From NCBI GenBank assembly GCA_026989535.1, contig JALSJD010000200.1:1-51081 (forward strand): 51,081 bases of DNA. The letters run 5' to 3'. A program made the position numbers and the translations under genes. Below are positions 8,101 to 17,294 of this stretch, in pieces; the stretch's first letter is position 1; every line of letters starts with the position of its first letter. The stretch comes from Cyclobacteriaceae bacterium (GTDB lineage: Bacteria > Bacteroidota > Bacteroidia > Cytophagales > Cyclobacteriaceae). The notes beneath the pieces are model-generated. The model searched no databases and was not told where the DNA came from. It worked only from the letters and a program-made list of their open reading frames with translations.

Positions 8101-8167
8101 TTCGTATTGTCATTTCCCTTCGCTGTTTTTTAAAATCTGCTCTTTGAATGACGTTAACAATAATAAA

Positions 8168-9244
8168 ATGAAAAAATTAATACATAAAGCAACCGAGCTA
8201 CTCAAACAGCTTATTTCCACCCCTTCTTTATCCAAAGAAGAGGACAAAACGGCCAATCTAATCTTTAACTTTTTAAAGAACGAGGGAGTGGAAGAGCCCC
8301 ATATATACCTCAATAATGTGTGGGCAGTTAATACGTATTTCGACCCTGCCAAAGAAACCCTGATGCTTAACTCGCATCACGATACGGTAAAGCCCAATAA
8401 TGGCTATACTCGCCCTCCTTTTGAGCCGCAAATTGAGGAGGGCAAGCTGTTTGGGCTTGGCAGCAACGATGCCGGAGGACCGCTTGTAAGCTTGATTGCT
8501 GCTTTTTTGCATTTTTATAACACTCCAAACCTTGCGTATAACCTGTTATTAGCTTGTACCGCTGAGGAAGAAATATCAGGAAAAAATGGCATTGTAGCTT
8601 TAATGCCTGTGATACCACAACCCTCGGTTGCTATTATAGGCGAACCTACATTAATGGATATGGCCATTGCCGAAAAAGGGCTAATGGTATTAGAGTGTAC
8701 TGCCCACGGGGTAGCTGGGCATGCGGCTCGAAATGAAGGCGAAAATGCCATTTACAAAGCACTAAAAGATATGGAGTGGATTCAATCGTATGAGTTTCCA
8801 CTACAATCTAAAACGCTTGGGCCAGTAAAAATGACCACTACTGTGATACATGCAGGCAGCCAGCATAATGTAATACCCGACCGATGCCATTTTACCATTG
8901 ATGTACGCACCACCGATGTGTATTCTAATGAGGAAACATTGGCCATAATTAAGGAACATTTAAAATCAAAAATTGACCCAAAATCGCTGCGGTTAAACCC
9001 ATCATCTATTGCCATTGAACACCCTTTGGTTAAGGCCGGAATTAGCTTAGGTATGGCCACTTATGGCTCGCCAACATTATCAGATCAATCGCTTATAGAT
9101 ATCCCATCGGTTAAGTTAGGGCCAGGAGATTCGGCTCGCTCGCATACACCCGATGAGTTTATTTATGTAGATGAAATTGAGGATGGAATTGAGAAATACA
9201 TCAAATTATTGGAGCTGTTTTTAAATTGTAAAACAAAAAATTAA
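8168..9244 (+). CDS. argE: M20 family N-acyl-ornithine/citrulline deacylase
   Basis: The 358-residue protein is an M20 metallopeptidase that probably removes the acyl group late in the pathway. With the ArgF' enzyme the likely substrate is acylcitrulline rather than acylornithine. Metal ligands are visible in order: His in LNSHHDT, Asp in GSNDAGG, and the catalytic Glu pair in TAEEEISG. I chose the ATG at 8168 rather than a TTG at 8144 because neighbouring genes (5049, 9409) are also preceded by AATAATAAAA. Its stop codon overlaps the first bases of the repeat at 9241. The assignment to argE rests on the family plus location. Confidence 0.88.
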   Translation: MKKLIHKATELLKQLISTPSLSKEEDKTANLIFNFLKNEGVEEPHIYLNNVWAVNTYFDPAKETLMLNSHHDTVKPNNGYTRPPFEPQIEEGKLFGLGSNDAGGPLVSLIAAFLHFYNTPNLAYNLLLACTAEEEISGKNGIVALMPVIPQPSVAIIGEPTLMDMAIAEKGLMVLECTAHGVAGHAARNEGENAIYKALKDMEWIQSYEFPLQSKTLGPVKMTTTVIHAGSQHNVIPDRCHFTIDVRTTDVYSNEETLAIIKEHLKSKIDPKSLRLNPSSIAIEHPLVKAGISLGMATYGSPTLSDQSLIDIPSVKLGPGDSARSHTPDEFIYVDEIEDGIEKYIKLLELFLNCKTKN

Positions 9245-9392
9245 CCACAACGAGCACAAAGTTAATGCACAGAGTTCACTACTACCTAAATTGAGCAATT
9301 GAGTAGAGATGAGAAGTGCTTTAATGAATCGCTCAATTTAGGTATTAATCTTTGTGTGCTTTGTGTAAACCTTGGTGCCCTTTGTGGTTTAA
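9241..9392. repeat. nested palindromic repeats between argE and argH
   Basis: The outer element has ends TTAACCACAA (9241) and TTGTGGTTTAA (to 9392) with CACAAAG-type repeats inside. Inserted in its middle is a 62-bp element with perfect 14-bp ends TACCTAAATTGAGC (9283-9296) and GCTCAATTTAGGTA (9331-9344). Copies of the inner element occur at 33162-33199 and near 44370-44393; relatives of the outer one lie at 21601-21685 and 41810-41890. Confidence 0.8.
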
Positions 9393-9408
9393 TATAAATA
9401 ATAAAATT

Positions 9409-10695
9409 ATGAAAATTTGGGATAAAGGATACACCATCGAAAATGCCGTTGAAAAGTTTACGGTGGGCAACGACCGTGAGCTAGATATAGCTATTGCTAA
9501 ATATGATTTACTCGCCTCCAAAGCACATACCAATATGCTCCAAAGCATTGGTATATTAACTGAGATTGAAAAAAACACGCTAATAGCAGCACTTGATGTG
9601 CTTCTAAAACAAGTGGAAGAAGGAACTTTTATAATTGAGGAAGGTTTTGAAGATGTACACTCTAAAATTGAGTATGAGCTTATTCTAAAACTAGGGGATA
9701 CAGGTAAAAAAGTACACACTGGCAGGTCGCGAAACGATCAGGTGCTGGTGGCTCTACATCTTTATTTAAAAAAGCAAATTATTGATTTTAAAAAAGGAAT
9801 CGAACGCCTGTTCAATCAACTTCAATCTTTGAGCGAGCAATACAAAGAGGTGCTAATTCCTGGATATACCCATATGCAAGTGGCTATGCCTTCCTCCATT
9901 GGACTTTGGCTTGGAGCTTATGCCGAACTGCTGATTGATGACCTATATTTTTTAAATGCCGCTTATAAAATTGCCGACCAAAACCCCTTGGGTTCAGGGG
10001 CGGGCTATGGTTCTTCTATTCCGTTAAACCGCACCCAAACCACCCAAGAATTAGGACTGGAAACGTTAAAATTTAATTCCATTGCCGCACAATTAAGCCG
10101 TGGTAAATTAGAGAAAGCAGTAAGTTTTGCTATGGCTTCTGTGGCAAGCACTCTTGCCCGATTAGCGATGGATGTTACCTTGTATATGAACGAAAACCAT
10201 GGATTTATCTCTTTTCCTAAAGAGCTTACTACGGGCTCCAGCATTATGCCACATAAAAAAAACCCTGATGTACTGGAACTCGTTCGGGCTAAATGCAATA
10301 AAATTCAGGCGTTGCCTACCGAGCTAACCTTAATTACTAATAACCTTCCCACAGGTTATCATCGCGACTATCAATTAGTAAAAGAGTCGCTGTTTCCAGC
10401 CATCACTTCGTTAGATGATTGCCTTATAATTACTACGTTTATGTTTTCGCATTTGCAAGTAAACGATTCCGTAATTATGCAACCAAAGTACGATTTATTA
10501 TTTAGCGTTGAATCGGTTAACCAACTGGTTAATAAGGGTATGCCCTTTAGAGATGCCTACCAACAAGTAGGAAAGGAAATTGAGGAAGGCAATTTTGTGC
10601 CGGATAAAAACCTTGCCCACACCCACGAAGGTAGTATTGGTAATTTGTGCAATCAAGCAATCAAACAAAAACTTAAACAAGCAATAAAGGGTTAA
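9409..10695 (+). CDS. argH: argininosuccinate lyase
   Basis: ArgH splits argininosuccinate into arginine and fumarate and completes the pathway. The ATG at 9409 gives 428 residues starting MKIWDKGY, matching the usual N terminus; an upstream extension to 9352 would be read through repeat DNA. Motifs include SRNDQV (about 107-112), the HMQVAMPSS segment, and the superfamily signature GSSIMPHKKNPD (about 276-287) with the catalytic serine. It is the last gene of the arginine cluster and is separated from argE by the nested repeat. Confidence 0.94.
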   Translation: MKIWDKGYTIENAVEKFTVGNDRELDIAIAKYDLLASKAHTNMLQSIGILTEIEKNTLIAALDVLLKQVEEGTFIIEEGFEDVHSKIEYELILKLGDTGKKVHTGRSRNDQVLVALHLYLKKQIIDFKKGIERLFNQLQSLSEQYKEVLIPGYTHMQVAMPSSIGLWLGAYAELLIDDLYFLNAAYKIADQNPLGSGAGYGSSIPLNRTQTTQELGLETLKFNSIAAQLSRGKLEKAVSFAMASVASTLARLAMDVTLYMNENHGFISFPKELTTGSSIMPHKKNPDVLELVRAKCNKIQALPTELTLITNNLPTGYHRDYQLVKESLFPAITSLDDCLIITTFMFSHLQVNDSVIMQPKYDLLFSVESVNQLVNKGMPFRDAYQQVGKEIEEGNFVPDKNLAHTHEGSIGNLCNQAIKQKLKQAIKG

Positions 10696-10740
10696 TAGTT
10701 TTTTGCTTTTTTGCTACCGTAATTAGAACTTAGCAAAAAA

Positions 10741-11307
10741 ATGCAAACCTACATAGCCATCCTTAGAGGAATAAACGTAAGTGGTCATAAAATTATTAAA
10801 ATGGCTGAGTTAAGCCGTCACCTTGCCAGTTTAGGACTTAGTTATCTTACTACTTACATTCAAAGCGGGAATATTGTTTTTCAAACAGAAGCTTTAGAAA
10901 ATTCCATATTGGAAGAGAAAATACATCAAAACATAAAGGAAAATTATGGATTTGATGTCCCCGTAATTGTACGTTCGAAGCAAGAGTGGCAACTCATAGT
11001 TAACCAGTTTCCATTTAATGTGGAGGATTATGATGTGAAGCGATTAGCCATCACTTTTTTAAAAGAAAAGCCTGTCCATATTCCAATTGAAGAACTTGAA
11101 AAATATAAAGCCAGCAGCGATGAAATCATTTATCATAGGAAAGAAATTTACCTTTCAATTCCTGATGGCTTTGGCATTTCTAAAATAACCAATACTGTAT
11201 TTGAGCGAAAATTGAAAGTAGCAGCTACCACACGTAATTGGAGAACCACATTGAAGTTGATGGAGATGGCGAATCAATTACCAATCAGCACAAAGGGTGC
11301 CCAATAA
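10741..11307 (+). CDS. DUF1697 family protein
   Basis: The 188-residue protein begins MQTYIAILRGINVSGHKIIKM, the hallmark of DUF1697, and contains the family pattern YIQSGNIVF (about 40-48). The biochemical role is unknown to me. Just before the ATG an inverted repeat TTTTTTGCTA/TAGCAAAAAA (10707-10716 and 10731-10740) could be an operator or the argH terminator. The gene converges with the CHAT gene and their 3' ends overlap by 34 bp on opposite strands. Confidence 0.85.
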   Translation: MQTYIAILRGINVSGHKIIKMAELSRHLASLGLSYLTTYIQSGNIVFQTEALENSILEEKIHQNIKENYGFDVPVIVRSKQEWQLIVNQFPFNVEDYDVKRLAITFLKEKPVHIPIEELEKYKASSDEIIYHRKEIYLSIPDGFGISKITNTVFERKLKVAATTRNWRTTLKLMEMANQLPISTKGAQ

Positions 11308-13811
11308 TACGATTTTGAGTAGGAACCATCTTGTATCATTTTACGCTTAGCATTTGCTAATGCCTTAGCATATTCTTGCCCATTAAGCATATTGCTGTAA
11401 AAATCAATCATTAATTGGCTTGTTGAATTATCGGAAACACTCCAAAGCGATACCACCATATTATTAGCTCCTGAGTAAATAATGGCTCGTGTAAGCCCAA
11501 TAATACCCTCCCCTTTCGATAGTTTTCCAAGTCCTGTTTCGCAAGCAGAAAGCACTACTAAATCAGCACTAAATGTAAGGTTATAAATATCTCCTGTAAA
11601 TAACCTGCCTTCAGAGCCATCTTTAGTGGTTAGGCAAATCTGCGATCGCTCTGGGCGTACTTCATCTACAATGCCATGGGTGGCGAAATGAATAATGCTG
11701 CTTTGTGCTACTTTGTTTGAGCTTACCGCTGCTTTAGAGGCCTTAGCCTCAATAAATAATTCTGTTTTGGTGTTATTATCTGCAAATAATTGGCTTATTT
11801 CTTCTACCTCTTGCTTGGTTCCAGGCAAATAACTCATTCCTAACCCGCTAAAATCAACAGGGGCAAATAGAGCTACATTACCCGAGGCCTTTTTATCCGT
11901 TTGTTGCTGCATTAAGCTAGCAGCATACAAATAAGATACATCGTATTGTTGAATGAGGTAAGAAGTTGTATTATCTTCATCTGTGATAAGTGCTTCAAGA
12001 GGGATGGTAGAAATACGACCTGCCGGTATAATGATTAGCTTACTTGTACCGTTCGGTATTTTGGATAAGCCAAGCTGCTGGTATAATTTATATCCCACCG
12101 ACTTGGCAGTTTTATCAATTTTATAATAAATGGCATTTCGATAGCCAATAATATTTTTATCAAAACCGTCTTCTATGGCAATATCTAGTACTTTTAGGCT
12201 GTTGCTGGTTATTATAAAAACATAGAGCCGCTTATTTTTATACCCAATAAAATAGCTAATCATGGTGGTGCCTTCTGCTAGGTTGGCTTGTATTTCTTGA
12301 AGGGTTGGCGTTTTAATGTTGTACTTAAGTGCAAAGTAATCGGGGTAATCTGTTTCTAATTTTTGCTTAAAACCATCGTAGGTTTGGTTCCATTCTAAAA
12401 GCTGGGCTGTTAGTGGTTGTCGTGCATTGGTATTCGCTGTTTGGGCTAATTTTTGCTCTAAATAAGCTATTTCGCCTTTAATTTCTTTTTCTTTTACTAA
12501 CAAGTCATCGGGTATGCCTGCAAAACTTTGGGCATTGGCATCGGCAATGGCTTCGAGCAGCACGGCCGATTTGCTTTTATCGGCAAAGTAGAAGGCCTTT
12601 TCTTTATAGGGTTTTCTTTTCCACTTAACTTCCGCCATTTGTAAACTTACCCGTATGGCTGCCTCATACACTTCGGATGAGATATTACCTAAGGCAATTT
12701 TGTCGGCTTCGTTGGTTCTAAACTGCCTAATTTTATCAATAATTTCATCTGCCAAAATTAATAATTTATACGATTGTTCTAAGTCGTTAATTTTAAGAGA
12801 ATATTGTGCATGGTAAGCTTCATACACCAATGCTTTTTGCAAAATGGAAACTAAATAAATATCAGCATTTAAATAGCCTTTGGTTGGAGGTAATTTGTAT
12901 ATATTAAGAGGATTAAAGTTAATAATATTGGCCATTATAGCATGTTGGTAACTCTGAATAGCTTCTTCAAATTTATCTTTTTTTCCTAAATTTTTTGCTT
13001 CTGCAAAATGAGCTCCCCCTAAAAGGTTATAAGTGGTTGCTATTTCGGGGTGCTTGTGGCCGTAGCTATTTTTATATATTTTTAGCGCTTTGTTGGCGTA
13101 GTCAATGCAAAACCTAAAATCTTCGGTATCGTAAAACACAGCCGCTAAACTGGAGTACACAAAGGCAACGGCCGTTGAGGTTTTCCCACTTAGGCCAATT
13201 CTAATGTCAAGGGCTTTATTTAAATTGGATAGTGCTTCATTATAATCTTCTTTAAACTTGTAAGCCAACCCTATGTTTACATAAGATGTTGCAATTTTAT
13301 CCTCTAGCGTTTCTTTTTCATAAATTTCTTTTGCTTTTTCGAAATAAGTAATGGCCAAATCGGGTTGGGTGGAGGTATAAACAAGGCCTATATTATTTAA
13401 GGAGGAGGCCTCGGCTAAAGGGTCATTCAGCTTTTCGCGGTTTTGCAAAGCCACTTGGTGGTATTGCAAAGCTTGAGAGTTTTTACCCATCGACCACAAG
13501 GCTAGTGCAATATTATTATAGGTTTTACCTAATAATCGAGGGTCGGTGTTTTCTTCTTTCTCCTCTAATTTTTGAGCCTTCTCAAAGTAATCCAAGGCTT
13601 TTTCTCCATTGCCTTTTTTTAGCCAAATCTCTCCTAATAAATTTAAGTAATAGGGGTTTTCGTCTTTCTTGCTTTTTTTGAGCAATTCGAGCGCTTTATT
13701 TTCATCTCCGTTATCAAGTTGGGTTTGGGCTTGTTCAAGCACAGATTGCCCCCAACTAGCAAGAGCGAAACCAAGCAATGGTAGCAAGAGTATTAGTTTT
13801 AGCTTTTTCAT
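11274..13811 (-). CDS. secreted TPR-CHAT domain protein (caspase-like)
   Basis: The 845-residue protein has an N-terminal signal peptide ending near residue 21 (ASWGQS). An array of TPR units spans roughly residues 25-300, a helical linker runs to about 480, and a C-terminal CHAT domain covers about 540-845. The catalytic dyad of the caspase-like CHAT fold is present: His712 in HFATHG and Cys757 in LSACETGLG, followed by the family's GEGIIGLTRA and the final YYWAPFVLIG. CHAT domains are usually discussed as cytosolic proteases (for example with type III-E CRISPR), so an exported one acts elsewhere, probably the periplasm. It is the last gene of an operon with a beta-barrel (3-bp gap) and a small membrane protein. 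The substrate is unknown. Confidence 0.85.
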   Translation of the reverse strand: MKKLKLILLLPLLGFALASWGQSVLEQAQTQLDNGDENKALELLKKSKKDENPYYLNLLGEIWLKKGNGEKALDYFEKAQKLEEKEENTDPRLLGKTYNNIALALWSMGKNSQALQYHQVALQNREKLNDPLAEASSLNNIGLVYTSTQPDLAITYFEKAKEIYEKETLEDKIATSYVNIGLAYKFKEDYNEALSNLNKALDIRIGLSGKTSTAVAFVYSSLAAVFYDTEDFRFCIDYANKALKIYKNSYGHKHPEIATTYNLLGGAHFAEAKNLGKKDKFEEAIQSYQHAIMANIINFNPLNIYKLPPTKGYLNADIYLVSILQKALVYEAYHAQYSLKINDLEQSYKLLILADEIIDKIRQFRTNEADKIALGNISSEVYEAAIRVSLQMAEVKWKRKPYKEKAFYFADKSKSAVLLEAIADANAQSFAGIPDDLLVKEKEIKGEIAYLEQKLAQTANTNARQPLTAQLLEWNQTYDGFKQKLETDYPDYFALKYNIKTPTLQEIQANLAEGTTMISYFIGYKNKRLYVFIITSNSLKVLDIAIEDGFDKNIIGYRNAIYYKIDKTAKSVGYKLYQQLGLSKIPNGTSKLIIIPAGRISTIPLEALITDEDNTTSYLIQQYDVSYLYAASLMQQQTDKKASGNVALFAPVDFSGLGMSYLPGTKQEVEEISQLFADNNTKTELFIEAKASKAAVSSNKVAQSSIIHFATHGIVDEVRPERSQICLTTKDGSEGRLFTGDIYNLTFSADLVVLSACETGLGKLSKGEGIIGLTRAIIYSGANNMVVSLWSVSDNSTSQLMIDFYSNMLNGQEYAKALANAKRKMIQDGSYSKSYYWAPFVLIGN

Positions 13812-13814
13812 ACG

Positions 13815-14783
13815 TTAGAATCTAAATAAATAAGCCACTATTAGTACGTTATCTCGAGTTAGGCCGTCAGGGTTCACGTCTCTCACCGTTATTTTTTGTC
13901 CGTAAGTAAACTTTACTGCATTATTAATATTAAAGTTATAAGCAAAACCGCCTAAAGCTGTAAGTGCCATGCCGGTGGAGCCTTCCAGTTTTACATACTC
14001 CTGCGTATCTCTATCTACAATCTGATCCTTGGTTATTCTAAAAATTGGCAGCAAGCCAACGTTGAAACTATATTTAGAAAATCGAAAATTTCGTTCAATT
14101 CTAAGCATTACATCTGCACCCCTTTTTAATTTATTGGCATCGTCATACTCTCTTGCATAACTTTCGCTTGGGTAAACAGGAGATAGCCATTCATCGGCCA
14201 ACCAAGTATTATTATTAGCAGTAAGTGCCATTTGAACACCCGTGGCAATTAGCCATTTAGAGGAAACAAGAGATGCTCCTGCCACAAAATCGACACTGCC
14301 TAAACTGGTTTGATAGTACATCGGTAAAACTAGCCCTTCAGACAAAGGTCTGTTAACCCCACTGGATTTTAGGTCTGATTTATTGCTTGGAATTTTGGTG
14401 CCAATGGTAGCACTAATGTCAAATTTCTCCGTATCAATTAATCGTTGGGTAATGGCTAAAGAAATATCTCCAAGCCCCGAAGTTTTATCAAAATTACCCG
14501 AAACCATTTGGTAAGGCACTTTAATTTGAAAACCCAGATTATTTGTGATACTTACAGCAGCATCTAAATTAATAACGGTAACAACTGGGCTTAAAGTTGT
14601 TTGCCCCTGGTAGTAACTGAGCTCAATTGAACGTAGTTTCAATTTCACTTTTTTATTATAGGCTTGGTCGGGTTTCATAGCACCCATGGTGCAAAACCCA
14701 GCATCGCTACAGCCTTGCCCATGGGCTTGGTAAGAAATTAATAATACTGTAGCAAATAGAATTAAGTTTTTAAGCGGTTTCAT
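13815..14783 (-). CDS. secreted beta-barrel protein, probably outer membrane
   Basis: The 322-residue product has a signal peptide (about 1-22, ending AHG). The mature part alternates hydrophobic and polar residues, as in an outer-membrane barrel, and ends in VAYLFRF, the aromatic C-terminal residue typical of barrel insertion. Two cysteines sit just after the signal peptide (CSDAGFC). I do not recognise a named family; it resembles transporter-like barrels common in Bacteroidota. The gene lies 3 bp upstream of the CHAT gene and 12 bp after the DUF5362-like gene in the same direction, which suggests a joint function. Confidence 0.65.
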   Translation of the reverse strand: MKPLKNLILFATVLLISYQAHGQGCSDAGFCTMGAMKPDQAYNKKVKLKLRSIELSYYQGQTTLSPVVTVINLDAAVSITNNLGFQIKVPYQMVSGNFDKTSGLGDISLAITQRLIDTEKFDISATIGTKIPSNKSDLKSSGVNRPLSEGLVLPMYYQTSLGSVDFVAGASLVSSKWLIATGVQMALTANNNTWLADEWLSPVYPSESYAREYDDANKLKRGADVMLRIERNFRFSKYSFNVGLLPIFRITKDQIVDRDTQEYVKLEGSTGMALTALGGFAYNFNINNAVKFTYGQKITVRDVNPDGLTRDNVLIVAYLFRF

Positions 14784-14795
14784 AAAGTTAGGTTA

Positions 14796-15203
14796 TTAGA
14801 AAATGGCTGATCCAACCATCAGTAAGCCCACACCAAGTATCAAGTAAATGGCAAGCATTACAATCATTAATATGCTCATAAATTTATAATGCGATTTTAA
14901 ATTTTTAAAGGCTTCAGTGGCACTTAGTTCATTTTCTTCTAATACCGCTTCCTTCATTTTTGTAGAAAATTTAAATAAGTAGTAGATAGGAAAGAAGTAA
15001 ATACCTCCTATAAATAAATAGGGAATGCCTAGGGTTATGCCAGAAAAAGGGATGTCTTCTCCACTTATTTGATTTATGATGGCGCTTGCTGAAAAGGCTC
15101 CTATCATCATTATACCTAATAAAACGAAGCCAAGGATAGAAAGAAAAAAAGTCCACTTACGGATTTCGTTGAGGTAAAACTTTGATTCGTTAGAGAGGTT
15201 CAT
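14796..15203 (-). CDS. DUF5362-like small membrane protein
   Basis: The 135-residue protein, starting MNLSNESKFYL, has three or four hydrophobic segments (about 19-45, 55-76 and 108-132) with a charged loop containing KMKEAVLEENEL between them. The pattern resembles DUF5362. An ATG 33 bases further upstream exists, but the shorter start fits the family's N terminus better. It is the first gene of the presumed three-gene operon with the barrel and the CHAT protein. Function unknown. Confidence 0.6.
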   Translation of the reverse strand: MNLSNESKFYLNEIRKWTFFLSILGFVLLGIMMIGAFSASAIINQISGEDIPFSGITLGIPYLFIGGIYFFPIYYLFKFSTKMKEAVLEENELSATEAFKNLKSHYKFMSILMIVMLAIYLILGVGLLMVGSAIF

Positions 15204-15371
15204 ACTTAAATTTAGATGGTAAAACATTGATTGCAACGCTAAAGATATTAAAAATTATAAATTATATTGGCTAATCTAAGGTTTATCCAAGTTAATACTT
15301 ATCAACCTGAACCGAATGAGTGGGGTGCATTTCAAATTGTCGCAATTGTTTAACTTTATAAAAAAAGTTGT

Positions 15372-15795
15372 GATAGTCTACAAGCCTTAAATAAGCTTTA
15401 TAATTTTTACGGTTATGAGAAAGAGTTTATTGAAATCTGGAAAGAGATGGGCCGTCAGGTATTGGAGAAGAACAGAGGAGAGGTTCCTAATGATAGGCGT
15501 AAAAAAAACCTCACTACTCTGGGGCAAGTTGAAATAAGTAATGCTATGGTAATAGTAACGAAATGTTTCAAAAATTTCTTAACATTAACCTGAGTAGTGC
15601 ACAGATTTACCGTGTAACAGATACTAATGGAGGACACAACTAGCTAATGAAGGACTTAACGAACGTTCTCTTCCTATGGCCAACAAGGAAGAGAGCCTTT
15701 ATGTTGAACTGGATGGGTTGGATGGTATTAACAAGGCTGGAAGGAAGTAAAATTAGCTCGCTTGTTCAAATCATCGGATTGTGTTAAAAAGGACA
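15372..15795 (+). pseudogene. decayed DDE-type transposase remnant
   Basis: The intergenic stretch encodes broken pieces of a transposase on the + strand. From 15372 one frame runs 73 codons (YNFYGYEKEFIEIWKEMGRQ, then PNDRRKK and TTLGQVEIS) and stops at 15591. After a stop and frameshifts, further fragments read SLYVELDG (about 15690) and KEVKLARLFKSSDC (about 15745), which resemble the first catalytic-Asp region of a DDE transposase. No intact ORF remains. The family is uncertain; ISKra4/UPF0236-like is my best guess. Confidence 0.6.
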
Positions 15796-15848
15796 ATAAA
15801 AATGCCTAACCCTTTTAGGCCACAAAATGTGACTTTTTTCAGTAGGCG

Positions 15849-16931
15849 CTACATATTTAAATATTCCGTAAAAGCGCCATCTGGCAAGTACACTCTAAAT
15901 ATTTCCCAAATTACATAAAGGATGTACAGTAAAATAAGTGTAAACCCAAGGTTTTGTGTAAGCCTCCATTTTTTCCATATAAGGAAAAATAGGATAAGTA
16001 ATACCGACCCAAATAATAGCCCCACAGAAACATCTAATCCAGCTATATTAAATTCAATAGGTTCTTTTGTAATTAATGATTTAATAAACCACGGCAGCCC
16101 TAAGCCAATAAAAATATCGAAAATATTACTTCCAATGGCATTACTCACAGCCATACCTGCCCTGCCTTGCTTGGCTACAATTACAGAAGACACCATGTCT
16201 GGCACCGAAGTGCCTACAGCTAGTACAGTTAAGGCTATTACTATTTCAGGAATATCCAAAATATGCGAAATACCAATGGCACTCTCCACCAAAACCCAAC
16301 ATAAGAAAGCAATCATTACTATTGAAAGCATAAAGTTAGACATGTAATGTTCTGGCTTTCTAAAAAATTTTGACAGAAACCAGTCTAGGGGCTTAAATAT
16401 TATTTTCCATCCTGTCTTTTCTTCGCCCTCTTCTTCTTCAGGGTCTTCATCTAATTCTTGGTAATTAAACCATTTACGCCATTTTAATACAGCATACAGG
16501 TATGCTCCATAAGTTGCGATTAATAAGATGCCTTCCCAAGATTCTATTTTACCGTTGCTAAGCACATAATAGAGGCCTAAAATTGCAATACCATAAAAAA
16601 GCAGGTCTCTAATTACAGGCTGCCATGCAATAACTGCATTTTTAACTACCGCTACAGCACCTACAATTACCAATAAATTAAATAAAGCTGAACCTACAAT
16701 GGTTCCAACACCTATTTCTCCATGATCTCCTGGCCTAACCAGCGCAATAATAGATACAAATAGCTCTGGAGCACTTGAGCCTATGGCCATAAATGTTGCC
16801 CCAGCCATATCGTGGCTCATATTAAACCGTTGTGATAGCTTATCTAACGACACCACAAAGTATCGATCGCTTACTTCTGCCAAGAGGTAAAAAGAGACTA
16901 CTAACGCTACAAGAAAGCCAACTAACAACAT
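15849..16931 (-). CDS. calcium/sodium antiporter (CaCA family)
   Basis: The 360-residue inner-membrane protein has about ten transmembrane helices in two halves. The two alpha repeats are clear: GATFMAIGSSAPELF (44-58) and VLAVGTSVPDMVSS in the second half followed by NAIGSNIFDIFIGLGLPW. These line the ion path and hold the acidic ion ligands. The loop between the halves is very acidic (ELDEDPEEEEGEE). The first repeat looks like the K+-dependent NCKX/YrbG type. It likely exports Ca2+ in exchange for Na+. The gene stands alone. Confidence 0.9.
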   Translation of the reverse strand: MLLVGFLVALVVSFYLLAEVSDRYFVVSLDKLSQRFNMSHDMAGATFMAIGSSAPELFVSIIALVRPGDHGEIGVGTIVGSALFNLLVIVGAVAVVKNAVIAWQPVIRDLLFYGIAILGLYYVLSNGKIESWEGILLIATYGAYLYAVLKWRKWFNYQELDEDPEEEEGEEKTGWKIIFKPLDWFLSKFFRKPEHYMSNFMLSIVMIAFLCWVLVESAIGISHILDIPEIVIALTVLAVGTSVPDMVSSVIVAKQGRAGMAVSNAIGSNIFDIFIGLGLPWFIKSLITKEPIEFNIAGLDVSVGLLFGSVLLILFFLIWKKWRLTQNLGFTLILLYILYVIWEIFRVYLPDGAFTEYLNM

Positions 16932-17160
16932 ATATTATATTACTATTTAAAAATAAATTAGTAAGGGACAATTTTAAATGACCACAAAGGAATAACATAC
17001 TAACGAAGAACTCAATAAAAATTATAAATAGATTTTTAATAAAAATCAGTTAAATTTAATTATTTCGTAAAAAAATACTGTTTTGGTGCTTATTTATTCA
17101 TTGTTCGAACAAAAGGTAAGCCGTTTATTTATATTAATTTTACTTTATTATTTAGCTTCC

Positions 17161-17260
17161 TAACCTGTATAATTCATGAATAATCTATTACGCATTACAA
17201 TTGACTATCACTCAGGCACTTGAAATGCTCATCACGAAGATTCATGAATTATACAGGTTA
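17161..17260. mobile_element. 100-bp miniature element with perfect 21-bp inverted ends
   Basis: Arms 17161-17181 (beginning TAACCTGTATAATTCATGAA) and 17240-17260 are exact reverse complements around a 58-bp centre. A partial copy sharing about 50 bp of the left side lies at 7943-7994 inside another repeat. No obvious target duplication is seen. It occupies the gap 16932-17294, which otherwise holds no gene I can support. Confidence 0.8.
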
Positions 17261-17285
17261 AGTATCAGTTCAATTGCACCACACT

Positions 17286-17293
17286 TAATTTTG
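17286..17293 (+). promoter_or_regulatory. TAATTTTG box adjoining the DUF4286 start codon
   Basis: An exact TAnnTTTG match ends one base before the ATG at 17295. If functional, transcription would start at or inside the start codon, so either the mRNA is leaderless or the match is fortuitous. Confidence 0.3.
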
Positions 17294-17294
17294 T

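Noticed and set aside
8144-8167. TTG-initiated N-terminal extension of the argE-like gene
   Set aside because: The ATG at 8168 has the same upstream context as its neighbours and gives the family's usual start.
9352-9408. N-terminal extension of argH
   Set aside because: It would be translated from CACAAAG-type repeat DNA; MKIWDKGY at 9409 is the normal ArgH start.
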